Source of the DNA: Mangifera indica | Lineage: Eukaryota > Streptophyta > Magnoliopsida > Sapindales > Anacardiaceae | Assembly: GCF_011075055.1 (NCBI RefSeq) | Contig: NC_058146.1 | Span: 1,240,001-1,304,000 of the forward strand | Direction of reading: 5' to 3' | DNA length: 64,000 nucleotides | Shown: positions 33,431 to 44,000 of the stretch, piece by piece | How the letters are laid out: each line of letters starts with the position of its first letter | Position numbering within the stretch: position 1 is the first letter of the stretch | Translations under genes and position numbers: made by a program | Notes under the pieces: generated by a model | Told to the model about the DNA's origin: nothing | What the model saw: only the letters and a program-made list of their open reading frames with translations | Database searches by the model: none

Positions 33431-34499
33431 GTTTCCCTTCTTCATCAGATCGGAGATTGTTCATTATAGGACACTGGGCAAAAATTGTAGTGCATCACAT
33501 AACGTGTGGTGTTTCGAGAAACATATTTTAAAAGTAATAATAAAAATAAAATTTGTTATTATTATACATTATTATCAAAAAAATCATAAATATTATTTAA
33601 ATTTCTAAAATTTTAAAAATATGTTTTTACTATATCATCGTTTATTAAAAAGAGTATTTATTTATATGATAAAAATATATCATATTATATGATATATTTT
33701 ATATTATATCAATTTTCGACATATGTTATAATATGTATTATTTTTTATATTTATAGTATTATTTTGAATGATATATATTATATATCGTATAATACTAATA
33801 ATCATGATTAATATAGTTTAATTAGTTACCTTTCTTATAGCCAATTGTCTGTAAAACTAATATTAAATATACATAATTTTAAGTATACAATTAAATATAT
33901 AGTTAATATATTATAATATGAATGAATGATAATTTATCTTTAATTTAAAATAAGAAATGATTGAGCTCAACTTCTTTAGCCAAAATAAAGGGTTATTCAA
34001 GTTCGATTTAAATGAAAAATAGTTTAATTCATTTCAACTTGATTTCACGATTCATCAATAAAAAAATATTATTTTATATAATATTGGGCGAAACGATGTG
34101 GTTTTGAGTTTTTTGATAATTGCTTGCATAATCTGAATCGAATTAAACTATTCCCAGATAAACAAAAATTTCTTTAACTTAAGTTCAATTTGGTTTAAAA
34201 AATGAGTCAAACTCTCTTCATTGAAACTTAGTTTAAATTTAAATTAAATAAATTTGAGTCAAACTGAACTAAATCGAATCGATGTTTAAAACTAAGCTAA
34301 TTTGGTCAAACCATACCTGGACCCATTCATTTCCAATTTACTTTGGTATAGGCCCGGCCCAAGTTTACTGCCGCCCAAACTTTCACGAAGCGAGGCGACA
34401 ACGTTTCGTTCAAATTTTCAGTTTTTTCATCCCTATCCGTCTCCTCTTCTATTCCTGTTGATTAGCTGAAGAGATCCATCGTCTCCTCATTGAACAAAT
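33431..34499. other. GASA 3' region and spacer
   Basis: AATAATAAAAATAAA near 33535 is a plausible polyadenylation signal for the GASA gene. The rest is AT-rich. At about 33960-34310 it carries another decayed TTGAGTTCAAC/CGAATC-type repeat. No gene is found. Confidence 0.45.
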
Positions 34500-35417
34500 A
34501 TGGATAATTCTAAAGTTCAAGAAGTAATCATTTTAAAAAAAATTTCGTCAATATATAATTTTCGTTCTCATACATACAATTATATGTTTAATTTAATTTA
34601 TATCTTCAGATTATTGAAAAGCAAGTGCTCACAGTGGCCAAAGTTGTGGAGGACAAGTTAGATGAAGAAATCAACGCCCTTGATCGGCTCGATTTGGACG
34701 ATATCGAAGCTCTGAGAGAGCGGCGGCTGCAGCAGATGAAGAAAATGGCGGAGAAGCGCAACCGTTGGATCTCTCTAGGACACGGCGTGTACTCGGAGAT
34801 TCCCGTCGAGAAAGACTTCTTTTCAATCGTAAAAGCCACTGACCGCGTCGTTTGTCACTTCTATCGAGACAATTGGCCTTGTAAGGTGAGCCTTGCTATC
34901 TATTTCGATCGAATCAAGGGTAGAATCAAAAGTATCGCTTGACATTTACATTCAGGTTTTGAATTTTTTGTTTATTCGCAGGTGATGGATAAGCATTTGA
35001 GTATATTGGCGAAGAAACATATAGAGACTCGTTTTGTGAAAATACATGCTGAGAAAAGTCCTTTTTTGGCTGAGAGGCTTAAGATTGTTGTTCTCCCCAC
35101 TCTTGCACTCATAAAAAACGCTAAAGTGGATGATTATGCGGTCGGTTACTGGATCAATAGAAAATTTTGTTTGACGCAGCTGCCTTTTTTTTTTTTCTTT
35201 TTTATGGGTTTTGAATGTAGCAGTGTTGAAATAGGTGGGATTCGATGAGCTTGGTGGGACTGACGAGTTCAGCACCGAGGAATTGGAGGAGAGATTGGCT
35301 AAGGCTCAAATCATCTTTTTTGAGGGCGAATCATCGAGTCACCTATCCAAGTCTGGGGCGCAAACCAGGAGGAGTGTAAGGCAGAGCACCAACCGGGATT
35401 CATCAGATTCAGAATGA
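34500..35417 (+). CDS. TXNDC9-like thioredoxin-fold protein (PLP3 family relative), 4 exons
   Basis: Exons are 34500-34523 (24 nt, MDNSKVQE), 34610-34885, 34982-35140 and 35235-35417, giving 213 residues. An N-terminal helical region rich in acidic and basic residues (VEDKLDEEINALDRLDLDDI, then ALRERRLQQMKKMAEKRNRW) precedes a thioredoxin fold. The usual CGPC redox site is replaced by NWPCK at about residues 96-100, with one cysteine. Later motifs are FVKIHAEKSPFLAERLKI, VVLPTLALIKNAKVDDY and FDELGGTDEFSTEELEERLA. In other eukaryotes TXNDC9 and phosducin-like proteins modulate CCT chaperonin folding of tubulin and actin. A redox role is unlikely with a single cysteine. It ends in a Ser-rich, likely phosphorylatable tail. 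The donor after exon 3 is GTCGGT, less standard but required by the family alignment. Confidence 0.9.
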
Positions 35418-36499
35418 GTTTGCATTGTAAATACTATGATCTTATGGTAATAAAAAAAAAAAAGTTAATGGATTTGATTTAGTTGAATTGAGTATTAGAT
35501 GATAATTTAAAATGCATTTTTGTTGTCGTTATAAGATTTGTGTTATAAGTCATCATTCTGGTGCCATCATGTTGTTAAATGTGGTATGAGTTCTTGTATT
35601 TAGGTAATTTTGCTTGGTCTTCTCAATGAAGCTGAATTTCGCACCAGCCAGCGAAATTGTAGAAAACTGCTTGTGACTTCTATGTGATTGGAAGACAGGC
35701 ATATTAATAGGAGGCATGCATATGGTTATTTGAAGTATTCCCATTCTTGTTCTTTTGTTTCATTTTTTAATTGATCGAGGAGCCTAATGTGTATCTCTTA
35801 ACTCTGAAAACCCTAAGACCATTACTTCCCATTATGGTTTTGTGACCAATTCGTTTGCCACCACCTCCCATTACCTTTGTTAGCGACTATTACATCATTA
35901 GGAGATCACTGGAGGCAGGTTATAGTTGGGTGTTTGATTCATGGTAGGCTTGCTTTCAGTGGGCTTCTTTCTTCTTAGGCGTTAACAAGGAATGATTCTT
36001 TATTTTGCATCTCCTAGTTATGGATCACAGTAAGATAACTGTGTTAAGATGCTTTCTGTATTTGAATGAGTTAGAACATTTTTTATTGTCAAGGCTAAAC
36101 ATAGGTTTGGTTTTCTTCCTGGTGTGATTTCTAACAAATTGACCATTTAGTTCTCTATAGGAAAGAGGATTGGGATTCATTATTTACCTGTAAGATGCTT
36201 AATTTTCAAAAGGTAACTGTTAGGCCTTGATTCACAGATTTTTAGAATCTTAAAATTTTAGTAAAGCTCTCAAATATCCCATTAACAAAACCATAATGGT
36301 TTTATGACAAATGCAAAACAACTACATAGAGAAATTCCCTTACTAGAAAATATAACAACCGACTATGGTGAGCACACAAACATACAAATCAATCGTTTTC
36401 TAGTTCACACAAAAACCAAAAAAAAAAAAAACAAATGACAACCGGAACAACAAGAATAATCGACGATGAGGTCCTAGTAGGAAGAAAGAAAATGTAGCT
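35418..36499. other. Convergent spacer, TXNDC9-like and Pumilio genes
   Basis: AATAAAAAAAAAAA near 35448 probably marks the 3' end of the TXNDC9-like transcript. The remainder holds the Pumilio 3' UTR on the minus strand. Open frames at 35553-35744 and 36400-36612 are not genes as drawn; the second partly overlaps the true last Pumilio exon but in the wrong frame. Confidence 0.5.
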
Positions 36500-39439
36500 C
36501 TACAATTGGCGTCTCCTGTTTCCCATGATTCCTTCCAGTACCTTTTTCCCGTACATGTGGCTTTGTAGGAATGGAAAATTGACTTGAACATGATGATAAA
36601 GAGTCTGCCCAAGTGGCCGTCCCTGTATTTGTTTCAGATGAACAAAGAACATTTTATTAGGGCTCCATCACTTGAAGCAAACCACAAGCCGTACCATGTC
36701 ACCATTTTAGACTTTGTTGTTACAAGTTTATTTCATAAGTTTTTTTTTTTAATTATAAAATAATGCTAGAAAACTCTTTAACATTTTCTTAATAGAAAAA
36801 CTAACATTTTATTTTAATAAATATTATTTTTTTCCGAGTGACAGAGAAACTCCAATTGGCAAAGCCCAACCACCTCTTTTGCAGCGGAGCTTGACCACCA
36901 TATCGGTAAATTCCAAGATAGAACTGTATAGTAATCCACCGATAGGGCTGGCTACTACTTCAGTAGGGTCGAATATCAATTGGTGTTAGTATGAGTAAGA
37001 GTGTGGAGTCAAACTCAGAACCTCTAGCTTCACACTTGCAATTTCACCTAGCCGTGATGTGTAAAAAAAAACCTCTATTTACAGACTTTTTCAGTAAGCC
37101 GCGACAAAGATGATAAAGCCAGTAAATAAAATAGGGCAAAAAGATTGAAGAAGGCATTCTTGGATAAAGCAAGATGATCTAACCTTACAATGCTCCCAGA
37201 CTTTCTGAATCACAAAGTTTCCGAAATTGTTTAACATAAGAACCAAAATGTCTGGATGGTGAACAATCTCGCTTACAATGGCAGTCAGTTGTTCTTCTGT
37301 TGCAAAATTCAAACACTTCTCCACCACATTGCTCGCATACTTGCTGAGGGAAAGAGAGAAGTAATTCCCAGCAAGCTGCGAAAGAATGTTTGCGGTAACT
37401 TGAGGTATGTCCATTTGTAGAATATACTGCACAACGTAATTCCTAAAATAAGAGAAAATAAATCATACGTTATCAGTTTATATAGATAAATTAGTAAAAT
37501 TTATTATTAAAAAACAATGTTTCGAGAAAGAGAATATGTGATGGATGTGATTGAAATGGAGAATGGAGAATACCCATAAGGATGATCTGATAGAGCAAGT
37601 GAATTTGTGGCAATTTCAGATATGAGGCGTCCCTTGTGCTCTTCCTTTGCATGAAGGATGCAGTGTTGCAATATGCAACATCCGCTTTTCTCTGTTGCTA
37701 AATCCACGCAACTTTCTACTATTTCTTCCACTAGCTCCTTTATTGGTAAAAAGACGACAACATTCAAAGTTTATCGCACAAATTTATATAATAACATATC
37801 ATCATTTTAAATAATTTTTTTTTTACCAAATTAATGATTTATGATAATGACCTTTAGTTGTTGAGATTGAAGAAATTTATTCTTTTTGATTCCAGATTTA
37901 AATCTCAAACCTTACACCCAAAATTATATATAAGATAATCCAAGCCAAAAAATAATAATATAAGAAATTAATAAAAGCTATACTATTCAAGAGTTTGATA
38001 TAGCAAGTCATTAAGAGAAAGTAGCTAGTAACCTTACAATTACCTTAGTATATTCATTGGAAAACTTTTGGAAGCATCGTTCAATCACATGTTGCCCATT
38101 GGAACTCTTGCACAAATTGACGGCAATTTTTTTCAGAGCTGATAAAAGAATAGACAGTTGCTCCACTGTTAAGGCTTGCATTTGTGGGATTTCGCTAGGG
38201 TCCAACAATTTCTGCATAACCCGAGTCCTGAAACAAAGAACAAATCTTAAAAAGAATGGTGATGGAATCCCAAATAATATATATATATATAGATGAAGAG
38301 ATTAAAAAATGCATTAGTTATTCATACCCATGCACATCATCGCAAACCCTGAAAAGCTTTTGTTCAGAACTGACAACCGCACGAATGAGCTGGGTCAATT
38401 GCTGTTCATTCAATACTCCAATCAGTTTCTGAATAAGATAATTAGCGAATTGGTGCACCATTAACTCAGGCAAATTATCTTTCACTTCCATAAGGATGAT
38501 TTCGATGTCTATCGGATTTCTCTCTTCGATTTTCTTCTGCAAAAAACGGCACTCCTTTTGATCTTTAGCTACCGAGCACACACGGCCGCGTAGCACCTCC
38601 AAAGAAGTGTTACTCGAGTGTTGTCTCGCCGTCCTGGCCCTGCCGAAAGATGATGAAGACGGCAAGTCGATTGCTGACTCGTTAATGGATCTTCCAGGCC
38701 TCAAGAGATCAGCTCTGATTGATCTATGGCGAGTTGAACTAGGCTTGGCTAAATATTCGCTTCTGAAATCATCGCTAAATTGACTCTCACGATGGAAGAA
38801 ATTGTTAAAACGGGAACCGGAAGTCAATGCAGACGAATTGAAGAGATTTAGATCCTGGTAATGTCTTGGATTATAAGCAGCCGTTTGTCCTCTGACTGTA
38901 GAATCAATTCTCAGCCCTCTCATTCGACTCTCCAGATCGTTAAATATTTGAGATTGGAAAGGAGAAGACACAGATGAATAACCATTGTTAATAGGAAACG
39001 GAGTATCCACGAATAAGCTACTATTATTAGTGTTATTATTACTAAGGAACTGATGATCCAGAGAAGAAGATTGGCCGTACAAATACTGACGAGAAGCAGT
39101 GGATTGGCTTTGTCCTTGGCCTTGGCCATACAAACCATTGTCAAAACCAGTAAACTGATCACCATACTGACGCGAAGGCGTCTGACCAATAAGAAAATTT
39201 GCGTTTGTGTTCATGTTTAAAGGATGCCAAAAATCAGCCTGGTGGTGGGTCCGCATTGTGACTGGATTTGGTACTAGAGTGTTTTGGTAATAAGAACGGT
39301 TCACGAAATTAAGAATTGGAGCAGGGTGGCTCTGAGAATTAGGGTTTTGCGGCGCCATTGCCGAAGTTCCCTGATGCAAAGAAGGCAAACCATTATAAGA
39401 ATACAACTGAGAGGGATACCCCTCACCTCTTTCTTCCAT
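36500..39439 (-). CDS. Pumilio/PUF RNA-binding protein (APUM12-like), 5 exons
   Basis: Exons are 38328-39439, 38044-38227, 37574-37737, 37184-37442 and 36500-36622, giving 613 residues. About 280 N-terminal residues are low-complexity, rich in Asn, Gln, Ser and Tyr (YGQGQGQSQS, DHQFLSNNNTNNSS). The PUF domain follows at about 285-605, with all eight helical repeats. RNA-contact segments in order are CRFLQ, NYLIQ, TRVMQ, QHVIE, CCILQ, NYVVQ, SNVVE and NFVIQ. A C-terminal flanking repeat (SHMYGKKVLEGI) is in the last exon. PUF proteins bind UGUA-containing 3' UTRs and control mRNA decay and translation in the cytoplasm. Repeats 6-8 fit UGU recognition. Repeats 4 and 5 differ from the canonical code. 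The final 40-residue exon is easily missed; without it the protein would lack its C-terminal cap. Intron 4 carries a SINE-like insertion. Confidence 0.9.
36826..37063 (-). mobile_element. Possible tRNA-derived SINE in a Pumilio intron
   Basis: Read on the minus strand, a head with CACGGCTAGGTGAAATTGC is followed by AGAGGTTCTGAGTTTGACTC. The second resembles the B box (TPsiC arm) seen in plant SINEs, and the spacing is about right. The body is more GC-rich than its surroundings and ends in an A-rich tail at about 36826. I could not identify a clean target-site duplication. It lies between the last two Pumilio exons, in the same orientation as the gene. Confidence 0.45.
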
Positions 39440-41073
39440 TGGAAGTTCAAAAAGGCTTGCAGAGAAAGATAGAGATTCGGAAAAACTGGTTTTGTACCGT
39501 AGGGTTTTGAAGAGACGTCGTATTAGAAAATTTTACCAGAGTTTGAGTTTGGGTTGTGGGGAACAAGAGTTTCCGAATCCAAACTCTTCTCTGGCATGGA
39601 ATTATAATTATGATGATAATAATGAATAGGGAGAAAATATAGGAAGAGAAGAAGAAGAAGAATCTTTTTACCGCTAGCTTTCACTTTAGAGACAATTATC
39701 ATATATTTCCGGAATATCCATGGAGATTCAACTTCCTTATATTTCATAAGCTCAATAAATTATAGAATTTAAAATTATATAAATATAATTTTCTATTTTT
39801 ATGTATTTTTTAAAATCAAAATTTTAATATAAGTTTGCAAATGGGAAACATGCAGGATGATGAAGTAGTTAATTTTCTTCTTAAATTTTCCTATTTTATT
39901 ATATTTAGAATAATTAGTTTTTAAAAAACAATTAATTATACTAACACTTATAATATTGAAAGAAAGAAAATTATTAAATTCATTAATGAATTACATAATG
40001 ATAAATAATAAAATTTTATTGGATGAATTTGATAAAGTCTCCCTTATCTAAACCTTCAACTTCATCTATTATCATTTCATACTTAACTTAATCAAATAAT
40101 AATATAATATAATATTTAATAAACTCCATATTATGCCCATCCGATTGGTCAAAATCTTAAGTAATTAAGAAGAAAGTTTTTACTGCAGATTAAACGAGAC
40201 TAGCCGGTTGAACCTAGGTTTTTGCATATGATCTGGACAAAGATATCAGTTGATTGGAAATATAATTTTATATATATTATTGACATCATTTTGATGTCAT
40301 ATGTTTAATTGATCGATTGCGACTCGAACCGACCCCTTGACTAGTTTAACGCCTAGTCTGAATCTGAAAACATTGCTTCCAAGCTTCAATTAAGCCACCA
40401 ACTTGGATTACAATCCTCCATCAAACCAAAAAGATTCGATGCTTAGGTGGATTTGTGCTGAATAAATTAAAACAAAAATCAGTTTAAACTCAGTTCGAAT
40501 CTATAAGGAAAAACTCAAATTCAAGTTCAAACTCAATAAAAAGTAAATAGTGATATTATAAGACTACAAATTAACAGAGAAAGACAAGAAATATTGTTGA
40601 AGAAGAAATGCTCTATCAAAATATAGCTGATCAACCCTCAAACTTAAGCTAAAACTTTAGTTTGAGTCCAACTTATTTGAATCGAACATAAATTTGAGTT
40701 TAAACTTGAGTCGATTCGATTCGAATCTATCCTTATCTCGGCCACCAAAATTTCCCATTCCGGAACCTGCAATGGGTCTATGACCTATTCATCTTTATTC
40801 CACCAACAGAAAATAGAACAGACTAAAAATGAAACTTCGAATTTTTTATTTTTGCGAAAGCAATGAAAAAATTTCAAATTTACGGCTATATATCCATAAT
40901 TCAAATAAAGAAAATGTATCCTTTTAGGCATTAATGAGCTCACTATCCGCAAAAGCTTATTTGGCCTAAGCTTGAATATCACTTTCAGCTTCTTCATGTT
41001 GGAAGACAAATGCTGTATACTCCGATCATCTTGCTTATCTACAGATCGAAGCATTTGTAATAGACAGTAGATC
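39440..41073. other. Spacer between Pumilio and DUF760 genes
   Basis: The first ~300 bases are the Pumilio promoter and leader region. The middle is AT-rich. At 40430-40740 there is another GAATTC/TTGAGTTTAAAC-type decayed repeat ending in CGATTCGAATCTATCCTTA, a probable relative of the hAT copies. The final ~330 bases are likely 3' UTR of the DUF760 gene. No other exon is seen. Confidence 0.45.
40192..40372. mobile_element. Decayed interspersed repeat with AGACTAG ends
   Basis: The block runs from GAGACTAGCCGGTTGAACC to GACTAGTTTAACGCCTAGTC. It has a palindromic centre around ATTGACATCATTTTGATGTCA. The CCGGTTGAACC motif links it to the repeat in the SWS1 intron. No target duplication was found, and the boundaries are approximate. 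Confidence 0.35.
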
Positions 41074-44000
41074 TCAAGCAACTTGTCCATCTCCAAATAC
41101 ACTACTTTCAGCATCACTTGTCAATGAAAGAAGTCGCATCAGCTCCACCCGATACTCTAGACCTTGGAGATAATGTCCTAACAGCATGCACCTGACCGGA
41201 GAAAACAAGAGAGTGCGTCAAAAATTCAATATCTTACTGGTTAAAAACCTGCATGCTCCATACTAAATTACAGGGTAGAAAAATTAGAGGAGGCTGACAG
41301 GTGTTTTTTTTACGCGCTCAAGCACTATAGAAATGATTCGGACACGGAAATGCAGTTAGATGCATTCAACAATCTCAGTGTTCATAATTCCACTGTTTGG
41401 GCACTAGTACTACAGTCGAATCAGTGTAAAATTCTTTAATCAAAATCTTAAAAGGAAGTAAAAAAGTACAATTTGTGCTTTCTAATAAAAACTTAGAGGA
41501 AGAAAAAGAAAGTTTCTGGGATATCAGGCTCAGGTGAATTTTTCCAAGTGTGAAACCAAACATGCCTGACTGCAGGTTTTTTATTTAAAAAGAAAAAAAA
41601 AACAAAAAGTAGGCTAAAGAGGAGAGAAAGATGTTGGACTAACCAGAAAAGAAGACGAGCCAGATAGTCCCTTGTTAGCGATATGTGTGGCTGGAACTGA
41701 AGTGAAGTATTTTCCAGAAGTTCAGCACAATCTTCACTCCCAATATTCACTACTCCACTTGCGGTGTTCTCCAATGAGGGAGGAGCTTTAGAGTGCATTT
41801 TAGGGGAAAGAGTTGCAAGGAGACCATGGACCACAGAGTAGATTGTTTCTTTCAATTCAGGGCATGTAGGCTCTGATAGTTCAGCTACCTGTTCAAAAAG
41901 CAATTGCATTAGATGTGGCAATCACAACCTGAATTTCATTGCCCAAGAAACACGCACATCAAGATACAGAGAAACCGTAACAAATTACCGCTGGAAAGAT
42001 TCTATATCCAAAGTAAACATCAATAATCCAAAACATATATAACAGGAAAACTATAACTATATTGCATGCAAGAAAAGTTAAACATGTAGAAAATGTACTA
42101 TAAAATCATGTTGCTATAACCTGATGCTTTGCACCAAGCACGGCCAACAGTAAACCAAAAGCCACACTTCATCCCTATACAACCATGGACATGAATTAGA
42201 CTAAAATTTAGCAGTATCGAAAAAAAAATTATTCTACAAGATAGCAAATAATTAAAATAAGCTGAAGAGGCAATAGAAGTGGCCAGGTAGGACTATAGGC
42301 TAATGAATTCTAGAGCACTAAATCGAGAAGTAAAATTATGATTACCATCAAACTGAGCACCAGATACATATAAAGGAAAAAGTATCTCATGATTAGTTTA
42401 CACAAACAATGACAATGACAAGGTGATAACAAAAAGGTTTAACACACCTAAGGCTGGACTTGAGCTCGAGCCCGAAACGAGCCGGGCTCTGCTTGGCTCG
42501 ATCGAGCTCGAGCTGGCTTGGTAGATTTTTTTTAAAAATTTTTTATACAAAAAGACGTCGTTTTGATCAATATATATTAAAAATGATGTCATTTTGATAA
42601 TGAAAAACGAGCTGAGTCGAGCCGAAATGAACTCGAGCCGAGCCGAGTCAAGCTCGAGCCGCCCATATATGAATCGAGCCGAGCTCAAGCTGGCTGCGAA
42701 CCAAGCTCGGCTCGGCTCGAATCCAGCCCTAAACACACCAAACACATCAAAACAAACAGTCAACATGCTAATCAAAACATTAAAGCAGATAGATATGAAA
42801 AGGCTCTATGTGGAACTAGTACATAAATGTCCCAATGCCACCTCAAAAATCACCAAGTAAATATTAAGGCATGCAAAAGCTGCATCAAAAGATGACACAT
42901 TACTTTTATTTGCTATCCCAAAGAAATATGAATCCAGATGAAAATTTCACAAGTGGAAAGCATACAGAAAAAGGATTTTTTTATTGCTTAATAAGCTCTG
43001 ATTCGTTTTGAGCATTAAGGTAAACCTTCTCAGGTTGTAAGGATCTTAAGTAGTCCAGCAAATCATTCTTTTCTTCTCCAACGAACTGTTGCATTTGAAG
43101 AGCAGCACTTTTCCTTTTAACCTCGCAGAGTTCCTTCAGTAAAGCAAACACAGGAAATATGAGGCCACATCCTAAGCAAACGAAACAGCCTATTTAAGAT
43201 AAGAAAAAGAAGAAAATGTCCACAATCTGAATTAAAAGGGAGAAGGAAACATGCAACACTCAGCGCTTGATGTTTATTTATAAGTATCATACTCCATACT
43301 CCAAATCATGTTGTAAGATAAAGAAGACAAATAAGTTAGCCAGTCAATTTTTTCATTGCACTGAGCTCCAATATCTTTAATTGCAAAAAGTAAATTTTGA
43401 AAATAATGAAAGACATCAAAGAGGGGTCTGCATGCAGTGGCTGCAGCATCTCTGTGCACAGGCATGAGAAAGAGAGATAGAGTGAAATTCAAATCAGAAA
43501 TGGCAAGTATCACAAATACTGACAAGCCTCATCTGAATACAAATACAAATGCACTGAAAGACACATTCAACACTGACAAGAAAACTTGTAAAACCACATC
43601 AAGTTAGAGTGATCTCAACAAATGACCACCCATTGAGCTCCGTTCAACAAAGCTGTAAATGGTCAATCTGTTAAAACAGGGTGATGTAAGTAATATTTAT
43701 TACGACACACGTTGCAGATTTCTAGATGTTTTCTTATACTTGTAGCTCATTCTATGAGTGCCAACAATCATATGTACAAATGATGTTAGAAACAAGCAAG
43801 GCTAAATGAATACCAATAACTGAAGTCTAGCTTGAAAAGCACCCCATTAAGGTCTACAAAAGAATATTTAAAGTAGTCTATTTGTCAATTATGAGATTCA
43901 ACAAATTGAAAAGAAAAAAAAGAAAAAGAACCATAATTTCTTCTGCAAAGGGAGGTTCCCCAGAATCCAACACCTTTTCTGCAGAAGATAATTGAGACTG

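Noticed and set aside
33157..33464. Overlapping minus-strand open frames opposite the GASA gene
   Set aside because: Shadows of the Cys-rich coding exon and its intron.
42398..42860. Long open frames on both strands in the DUF760 intron
   Set aside because: They lie on the hAT element, whose GAGCTCGAGC symmetry keeps both strands open. Flanking TSD and family ends explain the sequence.
43274..43525. 83-codon minus-strand frame as an extra DUF760 exon
   Set aside because: The 43974 donor joins the 43133 acceptor in phase and restores the family sequence, leaving no room for it. Its translation looks like intron.
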